64,000 nt of DNA from Capniomyces stellatus (Eukaryota > Kickxellomycota > Harpellomycetes > Harpellales > Legeriomycetaceae): positions 18,163 through 82,162 of the forward strand of contig LUVW01000047.1 in the NCBI GenBank assembly GCA_001661515.1. The letters run 5' to 3'. Below, piece by piece: positions 44,801-57,400 of the stretch; position 1 is the stretch's first letter, and every line of letters begins with the position of its first letter. Position numbers and translations under genes: made by a program. The notes under the pieces were generated by a model, which was not told where the DNA came from, searched no databases, and saw nothing but the letters and a program-made list of their open reading frames with translations.

Positions 44801-47800
44801 TGGTACATTGACCCCGCCTGACCATCACCTCCATACTTTAACGTATTCTCAAAGTTTTTCAAGTGGTTAGACTGGATATCTTGTTGTCCCAGCATATAGT
44901 TCAAAGGCGGTGGTGGAGGTGGTGGAGGTGGAGGTGGTGGTGGCGGCGGTGGTGGAGGTGGAGGTGGAGGTGGAGGAGGTGGAGGCGGAGGTCCTGATGA
45001 TTTAACTTGTGTATCTTGACCATTAGTATCATCACTATCGTCCTTATCCTTCCCACTTATCAACTCTTTTTCTTTTTCTTTTTCTTTTTCTTTTTCTTTT
45101 TCTTTTTCTTTTTCTTTTTCTTTGTCTTTGTTTTTTTCTTTGTCTGCATATATTACTTGTATAGTTTTGCGACTAGCTATTGTTTCGAGTTTGGCTTTAT
45201 TTGAATCTGAATCTGAACCTGAATTTGAACCTGAACCTGAATCTGAATCTGAATCTGAATCTGACTCTGAATCTGACCTTGATACTGAATCTGATCGTAG
45301 AAGCATTGGATTGGATTTGTTTTTGCTGATTTCTCTTTCTGCGCCAATTGAAACTGAGGATTTAGATTGGACTTTATCCTTGTTCTTCCTGCGTTTCTCT
45401 TTTTGATCTTGTCCCTCCCCAGACTTTCTATTCCTATTTTCTGCAGTAATCTCATCTTTATCTTTATCTTTATCTTTATCTTCACCTTCACTCGAATATT
45501 CATCTGAGCTTTCATTTGATCCTCCATCTGATGTTTCGCTTGCACTTTGATCTTTAGACTTGGAATAAGATGTTTTCTTTTTACTGGTCTTTTCTAGTTT
45601 TTTGGTCTTGTCTAATTTTTTGGTCTTTTCTGGTGATCCTGATCCTGACCCCGGTACTGGACCTGAATTGACTCTGTTTTTCAATACAAGTAGTGGTATT
45701 TCAGGAACTTGAGGTAAAGAGTCTAGCTTTTGTCTGCTTTGTTGTGTCAGATCCTCCTTCAGGTCTTTGTCAAAGAACCCAATAGTATACCGCTTCTTGG
45801 ACGATTTCTTCCTCGTCGATCCATCTGCACTGACATTGACATCAACATCTTCATTTCGGTTGTCCACACTTTCCTTTTCCTTTTCCTTTTCCTTTTCCTT
45901 GTCTGCTGTTCGGTCTTTGTCGGTTTTGCTTGATAGACCCATCAGGCTCTTTTTGGGTCTTGGGCGGTCTTTGGTCATTGATGCAATCGATGATTTGGCG
46001 ACTCTTGCTACGTCGGGCGAGGCGATGCTGCTGTTCAGGCTTGCCATCGAACTGGAGTTGGGTGTCATTAGTCTGCCTGACCGTGACCTGTTCTCTAGTG
46101 CCGACTGACTGGCGTTGGTTATTCCAAGTCCCTTCCCACTTCCTGTATTAATGCTGCCGGTGCTCTGGTTCTCCAGCTTTGGTGAGCCTGACTTCCCACC
46201 CGCCTTTTCGCCAAACAGAATCCGTTCAATCCGCGATTTTGCCAGCGAGTCGGATACCTTTCCTGCGGGCAGGCTCTGCAGCCTTTCTATTTCCCTAACC
46301 ATCCGTTCGTTGTTCAACTGCAGCTTGAACACGTCGGGGTTGGTCTCGGTTGGTTCCAGCTCCCACACCTTCTGCGACCTTAGCGCTGCATTCTCAAACT
46401 GTAACTGGTTCCTTTGCTGTGCTATCGCGTCTGCGTCACTGGCTACGGACTCTACGGTTTGCAGAATCTGTTTCAGGTGCGACTCCTGCTTCAGCAGCTT
46501 TTCCGAAAACTGCTTCCGCATCTCTTTTATCTGTGTCTGGTGTCCCTCTATTGTATGTCGCGACATCCGGAGCAGATCCTCCAGCGCAAAGATCTTGCTC
46601 TTCAGGCTCCCCACCAGCCCTCCTGACTTGTTGGCCACTTCCTGTTCCAGCTGATTCTTCATCTTTGTGGTCTTCTCCAGCTGCTCCCTGAGGTCAATAG
46701 ACTCTCTAATCACATCCTCCAAGCTCTCGTCGTGCGAAAACTTGTCTATTATCTGCCCCACATTCATCCCCACCCCTGCCGCAAACTCTGCATCTCCAGG
46801 CCCGTAGTTCTCCACCACCACCCGGTCAATCAAGTGGTCCACTACCTGCAGTCTCTTTATGAACGTTGCGCTCTCGTCAACCGTCCGGTCCCCTCCCGCC
46901 AAAGTCACCACCGACCCCCCGTACCCCGGCTCCTTCAGCAACATCAGGTGTTGGATCACCGACAACAGGTACTCCCCCACCTGCTCGTTGGTGTTTACTT
47001 GGTACCGCAACGCTTCCAAAATCGTCGACGCATCCACCGCATTCTCCAGGTCCGAATTTCCCTCCCCCTCCTCGTCCCGATTGCACGACTCCAACAAGTC
47101 CACATAATCCTGCTCCATTTCCCTTGCGTACTTGTCCACCTGCAGGTCCACCAACGCACTCCCAAACTTCCCCAGCTTCTTTATCACCCTCTCCAGTCCC
47201 GCCGAGCTCAGCTGCGTCCTGTACTCCGCCCGCGCCTCTGCATACTCGCACACCGATACAATCGAGTTTACCAGTATCATGTTTGCAAGCCCATAGTCTA
47301 TCAGGTCGCGGTCCGTCACCTTGTTTCTGCTAATCGAGTCGTCCATCTCTCTCCCATACTTTGCCTCGCTCCCCCACTTATCAACCGCCTCCTCAAACGA
47401 CTCAATCCACACATCAAACATCGACCCCCCTCCCCGCGACTCCTGCAATCTCTCTATTCCTCTCAGCACATGATCATGTCCTATTTGAGGCTCGCAGTAA
47501 CAAATAAACGTCAGCTGCTCCGCCACCAGCCTCCTTGTAAGCAACGACGGCGCGTCCAACGATCTGCACAGCGACGCCACGCAGTCCGTCACCCTCAACG
47601 CCTCCTGTGCCCCCCACTCTATATTCATTATTGTCTTCATACATCTCACTATCTCTAGCTCCCGGTTGCTATCCTCAACATGGTCTCGCCTACCATTGCT
47701 GTTCAGCCTTTCCAGCATTCTTGTCAGGTACAAAAGCCCATCTCGATCAACGAACTCCCTCACCCACCCTATTGGTTGCGTACCCAAACACACCCGCAAA

Positions 47801-48682
47801 TGAACCAACATTTTTGTCTCTATATTATAAGCATCCGCATCTCTCAGCATTCTACAGAACGCCGCTGGTGTCGACTTGTCAAGCCTATTCTCCTATTTAC
47901 ATTACCATCATTATCATCTTCATTACCATCTTCATTACCATCTTCATTACCATCTTCATTATCAACGTTGTTATTCGCATTGACATTCCATTTCGTCATC
48001 ATATCCTACCAATCATAAACCTACATCCCACCTCTCTATTCACCCTCATCCTACTTACCTTATATTTTGATTGTGAATTTAACAACTGGATTTTGTTGTC
48101 TATTGACATCGATCTCATTTGATCCCTTTGCTGCTCTTTAAAACTCATCTCCTCCATCATTGCTTCCAGCTGCGAATTTATTTCCCCGCTGTTTATTTCC
48201 TCATTAGGCCGTAAGTACCTCATCCTGCTGCTCAAATCTGCCTCCTCTTCACTAAATTTTGTTCCCACACTTAAACTTCGCTCATTTGTACTTCCCCCTT
48301 TATAAATACTTGCCGTGTCCTTTGGCGAGTTAAATCCCCCAAAAAATCCCCGAAGTGATGCCGGCGCCTGGCTAGACGATATTGAGCTACCCCCCGAACT
48401 CCTACTCCCAGCATATGACTCTGTTTCAGCTCGATTTGTCCGGATACTTCTGCCACTCCCTTGGCTGTGCACTGAGCCCGTGCCCTTTCCGTACGGACTT
48501 TCGGTTCTGCTTTTACTCCGCTCAGTCACTCTCGGCTCCTGATTGATAGGAACATAGTGACTTTTGTTTGGATCGATATTGTAATTGTTTTCTTCTGGCT
48601 CCCTCTCTGCATATGGCTCTGAAATATTTCTTATCTGCTGCTGCGTTTTGTCCTTCGCTTTGTTTTTTCTTGAGAACACCAT
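41872..48682 (-). CDS. Diaphanous-related formin (Bni1 type), formin 1
   Basis: Two exons (minus strand): 48682-48059 and 47892-41872 (phase 0, donor GTAAGT), giving about 2214 aa. It nucleates and elongates unbranched actin at sites of polarised growth. In order: a Ser-rich N terminus; a GTPase-binding/FH3 region across the splice (EMSFKEQQRDQMRSM; LRVCLGTQPIGWVREF); a coiled coil (about residues 600-720); long Ser/Lys/Glu/Asp repeats; an FH1 of 29 consecutive prolines (44905-44991); and FH2 from about residue 1285 (RKKLKALQWDKM; LTLGNYMNGTGFRGGAYGFK). A DAD-like motif MDDLLNSLRQGS lies near residue 1815, so Rho-controlled autoinhibition is likely. The tail is Asn/Ser-rich with an acidic end. 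A Gly-Met repeat precedes FH2. The acceptor at 47893 could shift by one codon. Confidence 0.93.
44905..44991 (-). repeat. 29-proline FH1 tract
   Basis: A coding repeat of mixed CCN proline codons in formin 1, the profilin-actin binding FH1 core. Mixed synonymous codons show selection on the peptide rather than simple slippage. Confidence 0.9.
45061..45122 (-). repeat. Coding hexamer repeat encoding Glu-Lys
   Basis: An array of (TTTCTT) on the plus strand, read as alternating Lys/Glu codons in formin 1 just before FH1. Confidence 0.9.
47901..47963 (-). repeat. 12-bp tandem repeat in formin 1 intron
   Basis: CATTACCATCTT units lie inside the only formin 1 intron (47893-48058), close to its 3' splice site. 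Confidence 0.85.
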
Positions 48683-48990
48683 CTCTTCTCAAATGCAAGG
48701 TTTAACCTTTCCTCTTGACTTTTCTTTCCTCTTCTTTATTTCCCTTTCTTTTGCTTTTATTTTTTTTTTGTTTCCCTCTTTCTTTTGATTTCCTTTTTAT
48801 GACTCTAATCAATCCTCTTTTGCTAACCTATTTCCCACCTTTTTAGGATCAGTACCTGGTTTATGCCGATGTATTATTCTCAATTACTTTGCTGCCTTAT
48901 TTGCATTCAATTGTTTATTAATTTATATACATCTACTGCTATTTAGAATCCTGTTTTAATTTACATTACTACTGTTTTAATGTTCCTTTG

Positions 48991-49030
48991 CTACTTTTGG
49001 CTACTTTTGACTACTTTTGGCTACTTTTGG
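48991..49030. repeat. 10-bp tandem repeat, 4 copies
   Basis: Four units of CTACTTTTGG with one mismatch, about 310 bp upstream of the formin 1 start codon. Confidence 0.9.
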
Positions 49031-49805
49031 CTCCTTATATTTTGTCTAGTATGACATTCGATGTCAGTCTGCTTGTCTTTTCACACCTGCCAATCTCTTT
49101 GTAAAACTATTTGCCCTAAAAAAAAGTTATTGGAAATGTACCCATTTATATGCTCGGATGATATCGAGCCCAAGACACCTGCTTTATAAATCTATAAATC
49201 TCCACTATAAAGCTGTTTGGATTCACGTTTAATCTTTCTCGTTACTCTTCTAACTTGATCCTGCCGCTTTCAATCCTGGCTGTAGATTAAAATAATGTTG
49301 CTGAAATTTAATGGCAATTTGTTGCTTAGCCTTCACTTTTTCGAGTGTTTTTTCTACTAGCTCTGACAAGTTGTATTTAAAAACAGGTTGATAAACTTGA
49401 AATTGTCCTTTTTTTTTTGTAATCCCTATCCGCTAATAAAATGAAAAATTGGCGTATAAATGTTTAAATTTACATAAATTATCAAAGCTGGTCTTAATTA
49501 TCTTCTTTCACAAAAATAAACTAATAAATAACTAATAAACCGCTAATAATTCTAAATTCCTTAATATTAAACTGTTTACTAGCTAGCTTCTTCATATAGC
49601 CAACACCTACTGCGATAATGTCGAGTTACATTCTTCGTTTGCTACTTGTGATTACTATATAAAAATGAATATCTCGCCTATAATCAGCAGTAGAGCTACA
49701 TTTGTTTTAAAAAACCCCGATCAATTAAACCAAGATTAACTAATGATTTATAAATCTGATTTTTGAGTTGAATGAACAACCAGCCATTAAAGTGAAATGA
49801 TTTCT

Positions 49806-49851
49806 TTGTTTTTGTTTTTGTTTTTGATTTGTTTTGATTTGTTTTGATTTT
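49806..49851. repeat. GTTTTT/GATTT tandem array
   Basis: Repeats of GTTTTT followed by repeats of TTTTGATTTG. Confidence 0.85.
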
Positions 49852-50040
49852 CTTTCAACTATCCTTTTCTTATAACTTTCTTGCGACTTTATTTAACTAT
49901 CTCTTCCTTTTATCAAACCCCGACCTGATGATCCAGTGCTTATCAGTCTTCCCCCAACGAATTAATGTCGACAAGTGCATCGTGTAATTTCAACGTTGAT
50001 GACCATGATAATGCACTGTTTTAGACTATTATACTTTTGC

Positions 50041-50083
50041 ATTTACTTTTACCTTTACTTTTACTTTTACCTTTACTTTTTAT
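50041..50083. repeat. ACTTTTACCTTT tandem array
   Basis: Alternating ACTTTT and ACCTTT hexamers in the desert upstream of formin 1. Confidence 0.85.
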
Positions 50084-53000
50084 GCACTACACATTTTATT
50101 GTTATTCGGGTCACTCTTATAGCAACACTATTTGTTATACAGAGAGAAAATGTTGTAAAAGAGCACTCTTAAAATCCAAAAAAGATCCAAAAAAAAGCTA
50201 CTTTGAGATTGAAGCTCAAGTAAAGGTAACTGCAATATAGAATAAGTTTCAAGGCTTTGAGGACATGGGGTTTCTTTAGTCTTTAGGCTCGGTGATTCCA
50301 TTGCTTTACCAGTATCATCTCCAGCATTGATGCTATAGGACTAAATAATGTAAACTAAACAATATTGAGCTTTTTGCCCAATTCGAGATTCCATCAATAT
50401 CTTGTTCTCTAAAAACCCAAGTTTTGGCTTAGAGTTTGTTTGATTTTCTCAATCTAGACTATTAAAGTGCTTTGTTGTAGATAAATCCTTGCACCTTTTA
50501 TAAATCTCTGGTTAATGTTAGGTGGCTTTTAGTGTAAAAATTGTAAAAATAATTCATAGGCTTTTACAGTATCATCAATCAATTAGAACAAGTCGAAATA
50601 GATGTGTAGTGAAGATGCCTAGCCTTTTTTTCTAGTCAACTATATAATTACCCAAACATCATTATCAACCACTATTATTTACTTTCCTTTTCAAGTTAAA
50701 GGTATAACAGACCAGTAACAAACAATATTTAACCAGTTAACTCTTATGTTTTAATTTCAAACTCACCATTTCTTCAGTCTACACAAGTGTTCTTGAATAG
50801 ATAAATAAAAATCAAGTTATACTCTTGATTAAACCTTATCACTGACACTTGTTTTTTTTTCAATCGTTATAGCAATAGCACGCTCTTGGACAAAAGTATG
50901 GCTCACAATGTTTTATTTGGGTTCTAAATATACCTGTTACATACTATAAGACCAGCTTTACATTATCTTAGTCTACCAGTTACATTGTATAGCTACAATA
51001 CGTATTTCTACTGAATATCGTGCTGTGATTTACATTAAAGGTATATCGGCTAATTGTGGCTTTTACTGGATGATCTGTATTTTCAAATACTTTGGTTTTT
51101 GACAAACAATAGGTGCGATTTTAATGACGGGCATTTCAGCAACGTACGAGGTTAAAAACCCCACCAATCAACACGTTGCAGTAATCCTTTTTCTCTCCTC
51201 CAGAACTTAAATTCCTTAAAACTACCAAAGATTAAATGGATGAGCCAGTTTCAATAAGCTCTTATTGTCAACGCTAAGAGTTTCCCAATTAAAAGTAAAC
51301 ATCAAAGCCTGTAACAGCAATTCAGTAAATACGCAAACCTGCAATAGTCCAAAAGCTACAGACCAGTGGTGAGATTCATCTTTTTCTTTCTTTTATTCTC
51401 TTGACGCTGTGAATTATCAAGTGTATATCTTGTTAAAGCATGTAAAGATTAGGTAGAGCACTCGTATTTAACCTGGTCATGTGTTGTGATACAAAACAAG
51501 CAAAAGAGACAACAAAACATGGAAAGGAGAAATAAAGAACAGATATTATCAGGTATTAGCTATACGCTGGTGTAATATTCAGCCCGAATGCAATGTAGTC
51601 CGAATACACTACAGCGCATTTACAGCTCAAAAATCCGCAGAACAAAGATGCTGCAGCAAAAGACAACATTTTATCTTTGGTCTTATAAAGCATAGACATA
51701 ACAAAATACAGATAGCCCCTAAAAGTTCATAACATTTCTATGACTAATTAAAAAAATATTTCTATTCGAGTTTTTAAAAAAAATGCGGAATCCAATAAAC
51801 TCCAATAATAAAATAAAAAAAGAACTCCGACAACAATTAATTACTCAATTTAAAAATAATGGTTTTGATTACTAAACTTTTAGTTTATTCCTCCCTCACT
51901 TCAACCACAACCGAGTCAAAGCAAAGATAAATTAGATATAACCATCCCACTTTTAATAATAAAATCAAGGAGTTTATTTAAATCTATGTTAGTATTGCAA
52001 CTGACTTGGAAACAGACCCGCAGATAATGGAAATAGGCCGCTCAGTAGGTTTTTTTTTACATTGGTTCCGTTCATAGGCCCAACGGGTTTTAAAATGAAC
52101 TCAGAGTTAAATAAAAGGTAAAGATCAGGAAAGTCACTTTAATATTAATGCTAACATAAAAATGTGTGTCTATGTTTGCATATGTATTGGTACTGGTGAG
52201 TGTAATCTGCTGCATCAAAGTCGAAATTATTGCCGAAGGCTTGTTTACTACCACTTGCTTAAATAATCCTCCTTAAAGCTAAACAAGGAGGAATAAACGG
52301 AAGTTACTGGGTTAATTACTATAAATAAAATTAATGCCACCGATGCGATATTGCACATTAAGAGTGTAACCGGGATAATTGTATTGGTTGATTATTTGGA
52401 GTTATAGTTTACAAAAATATTACGTTACCAAATCTTATCGATTCACAATCAAATAACCAATCGACAGAAAATACGGATTAATCCGGTAGTTAAAGCCCCC
52501 TAAGAAATCAATTTCACAGTACGTAAAAGTTAGCTGATTAAAATTGGCGCCAAACCAGTCTTGATTTGCTTATTCTAGTAAAACGCTCAAAAAAAAAGCA
52601 CCAGGTAGGATTAAATAGGCCAGAAAATGTTTAAAAAAATATTTAATGACCTGGAACAAGAAGCTAAACATCAGTAGAAACAGAATTGATGAAAATGCAA
52701 TGTACTCATCAATTAAAAAAAACAATATAACTAGCACGCATTTTATTTAGGTGAATAATCGTCACTGAAAGATTGTGATTGCAAAGGATGCGACTGCAAA
52801 TGAATAGCCACAAATAATCGCAGTTATTTAAGGAGGCAACCAGTCTTGAACAAAAGTCATACTGAAAGTGATGGAAACAAATGAATTTGAGTTTTGTAAC
52901 TGTAATAGAATTTTTTTTCATTTTTAAATCAAACAATTAATATTGAATTTAAATTATGAGATTTTGCAACAAAAATACCTAATTGAAATTACAATAAAAA

Positions 53001-54424
53001 AAACTAGATAAAAAAAACTAGATAGAATCCGATGAAAAAAAGGATAGCCGTGCAACTCTCAGACAATAGTGTCTGTGTGGTGTGGTATTATTATAACTGA
53101 AATTCGAGAGGTGCCTGAGCATAGGGGCTATTTGAAACAATGAAATGTAAATGCCAAAATCAGGCTGAATAAACTGTAGTTTACAGCCAATAAAATCAAA
53201 ATGCCTAGATGCTTTGCAAACAAAGAATTTTAGCTGTACGTTGATGAAGTGAAAAAGATGTATAAATGGATATCATTCACTTGAGAAAAAAGAAAATAGG
53301 AACGAATGGTGGTTACAAAACGAAAACATGTTTGATTAATTGGAATAAAAAATAAAAAAACTTGAACTGAGTGGGAGAATAATGGACTGGTTGTGTAGGA
53401 TAGGAAGAATAGTTGGCATGACGTTTCGTAGGTGAGAATAAAACAAGCAGGTCTATTAAGAGACGTAAATGGGGGCTAAACCCAAAACAAATTCGCAAAA
53501 AAAAGTAGATGTTTGTGAAATGTATAAATAGAAATATCGATAATACAGAAATCAGAAACATAATGTAGCAAAAAAAAATAGTGATGATTAATAGTTGAGA
53601 AATAAATATTTAATCAAGCCTTAAAGGGAAAGAAAACCCCAAGAAACTGAATAAAAGAAAACAGTTTATTTAACTGTGCGCAAGTAGGAATATTATACTT
53701 TTGAGTGAAAAAGGAAATAAGACTTTAAATAGGTGCCGAATTGTAAATAAACCGATATTAACGCAAAAGCAAGGTAGATAAATACAAATAACAGAACAGC
53801 AATCAACTGAAAAAGCGAAAATAATAAAACACGAAACAGTATTTACAAAGCAGTGCAAGGCCAAGTAAAAGTTCTGGCGAAGTAGTGGGAGAAGTAGAAA
53901 CCAAATTAGTTGAGCGTAGATACAAAAAGCAAATAAAAGCGACAAACAGGAAGCAGCGAGAAAACAGCACAACAAAGCGGAGTGTGTAGATAGAACACAT
54001 AAATAGAGAGCAGCATAATTTTTGAGCATTTTAACCTTGATTCCAGGTAAGGAATTATGAATATATTAATTTTAAAAAGCAAAATAAAGTAAGAGAATAT
54101 ATAAAACTTGTTGGCCAAAGCAATACAAGTAGGAGAGTAAATCGGTGTTAGAAAAAAGTTGCAGCAAAGACAACGCCAAAAACATTTAAATTACCATAAA
54201 ATGCAAAAAGCTAAAAACAAAGCACAGACACAGGCAGAAAGATAACTGGATAGACAGAAAGATGGATTTAACTTAAAGTAACGAAACTAACAATGATAAT
54301 GTAGGTTCCTGCCAAGGATATAAACTTAATTACTTGATAGAAAACAAGTAGGAAGATAACGGTGGCAAAAAAAGTAAATTAGTTCAACAAAAGTTTACTT
54401 GCACCGGAGAAACAAAAAACAAAA

Positions 54425-57400
54425 ATGTCAAATCAAAATCCAAACAAGAGAAAGTTGGAGAAAAGAGACGCAGGCTCAGAAGTAGAAGACAATGTTGAAA
54501 TATCAAGCGACAGAAATGTGAAAGAAATTAATGTAGAGGGAGGTCAAAAAAACGAAAGTCAATTGAGTAAATTAAAGCATTATGGCGCGATAAGGACAAG
54601 GGTAACAAAAATATCCCGTAACCTAAGTCAAGGAAACCGAGCTTCAATAGGAAATAAATCACTGAGTCCAGGAAACCCAAGTAAAATAGGCGAAGCTGGC
54701 AAGTTTGGGAACAACTATGATTCAGGACCATATGATCAGAATAGCACAGAAATCTATGTTAGAATGGAAAAGTCAACACAGAAAAATGCAGAAATCAGGG
54801 AATTTAATAGAAGAAAAACATTAGAGCTAATAGAAAAAGGCGAGCTGGAAGGGTATACCGAAATGCCTGACGAAAGGAAACTTGACCTTGCACGGGGCGG
54901 AGAAGATGGTACACCTATGCTTGAAACTGGCGAGCTAATGTCGAGAGCTATTCCGATGCCCGGATATTTCCTGTCAGCAGAGTCCGATTACTGGACTGGT
55001 GGCTACGTGTTTAGACTGAGAGGAAAATATCCAAAAATGCCCGTTCGAGTGCCAGGTTCGCTAACGAAGCGAGTCCACTTTGAGGTTTCGTACGACTACC
55101 CAAAAAACAACATTTCCACAGCTCGTTATAATATTTTGACGTTTCTGCCTGCTCAGCTGATTTCCCAGTTTTCAAGAATGGCAAATGTATATTTTTTGTT
55201 TATTTCGATACTGCAGCAGGTTCCAGGGTGGAGCACAACGGGTAAATTTAGTACTCTGTTCCCATTAAGTGTTTTTTTAGTAATTAGTATTTTACACGAA
55301 GGTTATGACGATTACAGAAGGCATAAGATGGATAGAACGGAAAATACGCAAAAAGCAAAGGTGCTGAAGGTCAAAGTGGTAGGCTCTGAGGGACACAAGT
55401 CAAACCACGTCAAAGAGCTGCATGCCAGGTCTCTGAAAGGAGCCGCATCAAACAAACCCAGCACAATAACGACAATCAAAAGGGGGTTCAAGATGTTTAC
55501 AAACATGCACCGGTCAATGAAGGAGAGACTGAGAGACAAGAGAAGAATGAAACGTGAGGCTGAGGAAACAGACGAAGAGGAAACAGACGAGGAGGACGAT
55601 GTAGTGTATAATAGCGACGGGTCAAGTGGCGGCGGAGGCGAGGGTCATGACGCGAAAAGGAACGTTGTAAAGAACAAGAACAGCATAAACAGTATAGGCA
55701 AAAGCAGCAAGAAGTCCGAGAGCAGCAAAAAGTCGGAGAGCAGCAAGGAAAGCGAGTCCACAGGCGAGAACAGAGGCAACACGGATGCAGAGAACATGTT
55801 GGTCAACAACAGAGGCGTGGAAATAGGTGCAGCCTCGTACCGTTCCAAGAACAGCTCAGTCAAGGACTCGATATACAGAACCAGAAATAGCACGCGAGTA
55901 AAGAGACGAAAGGATGTGGGGGTTATGTTTTCAGACACGGTGGAGGAGTACGAAGAGTCGGAGATACATGACGATTTGCCCGAGGACCTGGTATGCAAGT
56001 GGAAGACCAAAAAGTGGCAGGATCTGCAGGTGGGAGACATGCTGCTGATTGAGCAGAACGACTGGATTCCAGCAGACTGTATTGTGCTAGCAACAAGCGA
56101 TAGTGATGGGGTATGTTTTGTTGAGACGGCATCGTTGGATGGAGAAACAACGCTGAAACAGAAACAGGCGCCAGCAGTGACATCGAGTGCCATAAAGTCG
56201 CCGGAGCAGCTGGCCGCATTTTCGGGGATCACGTACTCACAGGCACCAAGTCCAGATCTGTACTCGTTTGAGGGCTACCTGGAGGTGGATGGGTCCAAAC
56301 ATGCGCTGACACCCACACAGCTACTGCTGCGAGGATCGCGGCTACGGAACACAAAATATGTGGTGGCACAGACGATATTTACTGGAGAGGAGTCAAGGCT
56401 GCGGCTGAATGCGTCAAAGAATATTAGAACCAAATCTCCACAGCTGCAAAAAATTTCAAACAAAGTTGTTATTCTAGTATTTACATTACTGATAACGATC
56501 TGTGTGGCAATATCAATTACCGGAATATTAATACAGAGAAGAGTGCTGGGTGACCATTGGTATTTATCAGGACATAAAATTTCAATTCCTTCAATTATTT
56601 TTGGAAATATTGTGATGATGAATGCTTTTATACCAATATCACTATATGTAACGTTGGAAGGGATAAAAGTGTTCCAGATATACATGATGCATAACGACAT
56701 CGACATGTACTATGCAAAAACTGACACCCCAATGGTTGCCAGAACCTCAGCTATCAACGAGGATCTAGGAATGGTCAAGTACGTGCTGTCAGACAAAACT
56801 GGAACGCTGACAGAAAACATCATGAGGTTCAGAGCAGCGATGGTAGCAGGTCTGGCGTTTTTCCACGAAGACACCACAACGACCATGTCGCTGACATCAA
56901 GGTCCAAGGAGGTCACGCAGATTGAGCAGGACATAAAAACGAGCAAACTGCAGATGGGAGCAGATTTTGGATATCCCGAGGAGGCAAAGCCGGGCTATAA
57001 AACAGGGCACGAGGGTGAGAGTGCGGCCAAGTACAACGAGAAGGTTGGCGGTAGTGGCGATGATGGCGTTGATAGTGGGGCCAATAACAATCATGTTTCA
57101 TTGCCAACAGGCGTAAACGGCACAGTCGGCGATTTGGACTTGGCCACCAATCTTTCAGTGGGAACGCAGCTAGAAAAACTGCCGCCAACAGACATACTTC
57201 GATACATGGCAAACAACGATTTCTCAGGAATCGATGCCATGTTCCCGAGCGGACAGGCAAAGGTGGCCAGGAACTCGAGCGGGAAGGCAGAGATGTTCAT
57301 AAAAGCAATGTCGCTATGCCACACGGTGCAGCCGGAGATTGACCAAAAGTCAAACACAGTGGTTGGATACCAGAGCACATCGCCCGACGAGAAGGCGCTT

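Larger units (their letters stand above)
48683..54424. other. 5.7 kb gene desert between divergent genes
   Basis: Lies between the divergent starts of formin 1 and the P4-ATPase. No conserved ORF or RNA gene is recognised. It holds three short T-rich tandem arrays (48991-49030, 49806-49851, 50041-50083) and otherwise unstructured AT-rich sequence. Small frames (49975-50240, 52709-52936, 53313-54118) show no domains. Confidence 0.5.

Noticed and set aside
42143..47658. Many long frames on the plus strand opposite formin 1, one of 372 codons
   Set aside because: They are shadows of the formin coding strand. They show only Leu/Ser/Pro-rich low complexity and no domains, while the minus strand has clear FH1, FH2 and DAD.
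53313..54118. Cluster of minus-strand frames rich in Phe, Leu, Ile and Cys upstream of the flippase
   Set aside because: These are typical translations of A-rich DNA on the opposite strand, with several overlapping frames and no membrane-protein family pattern.
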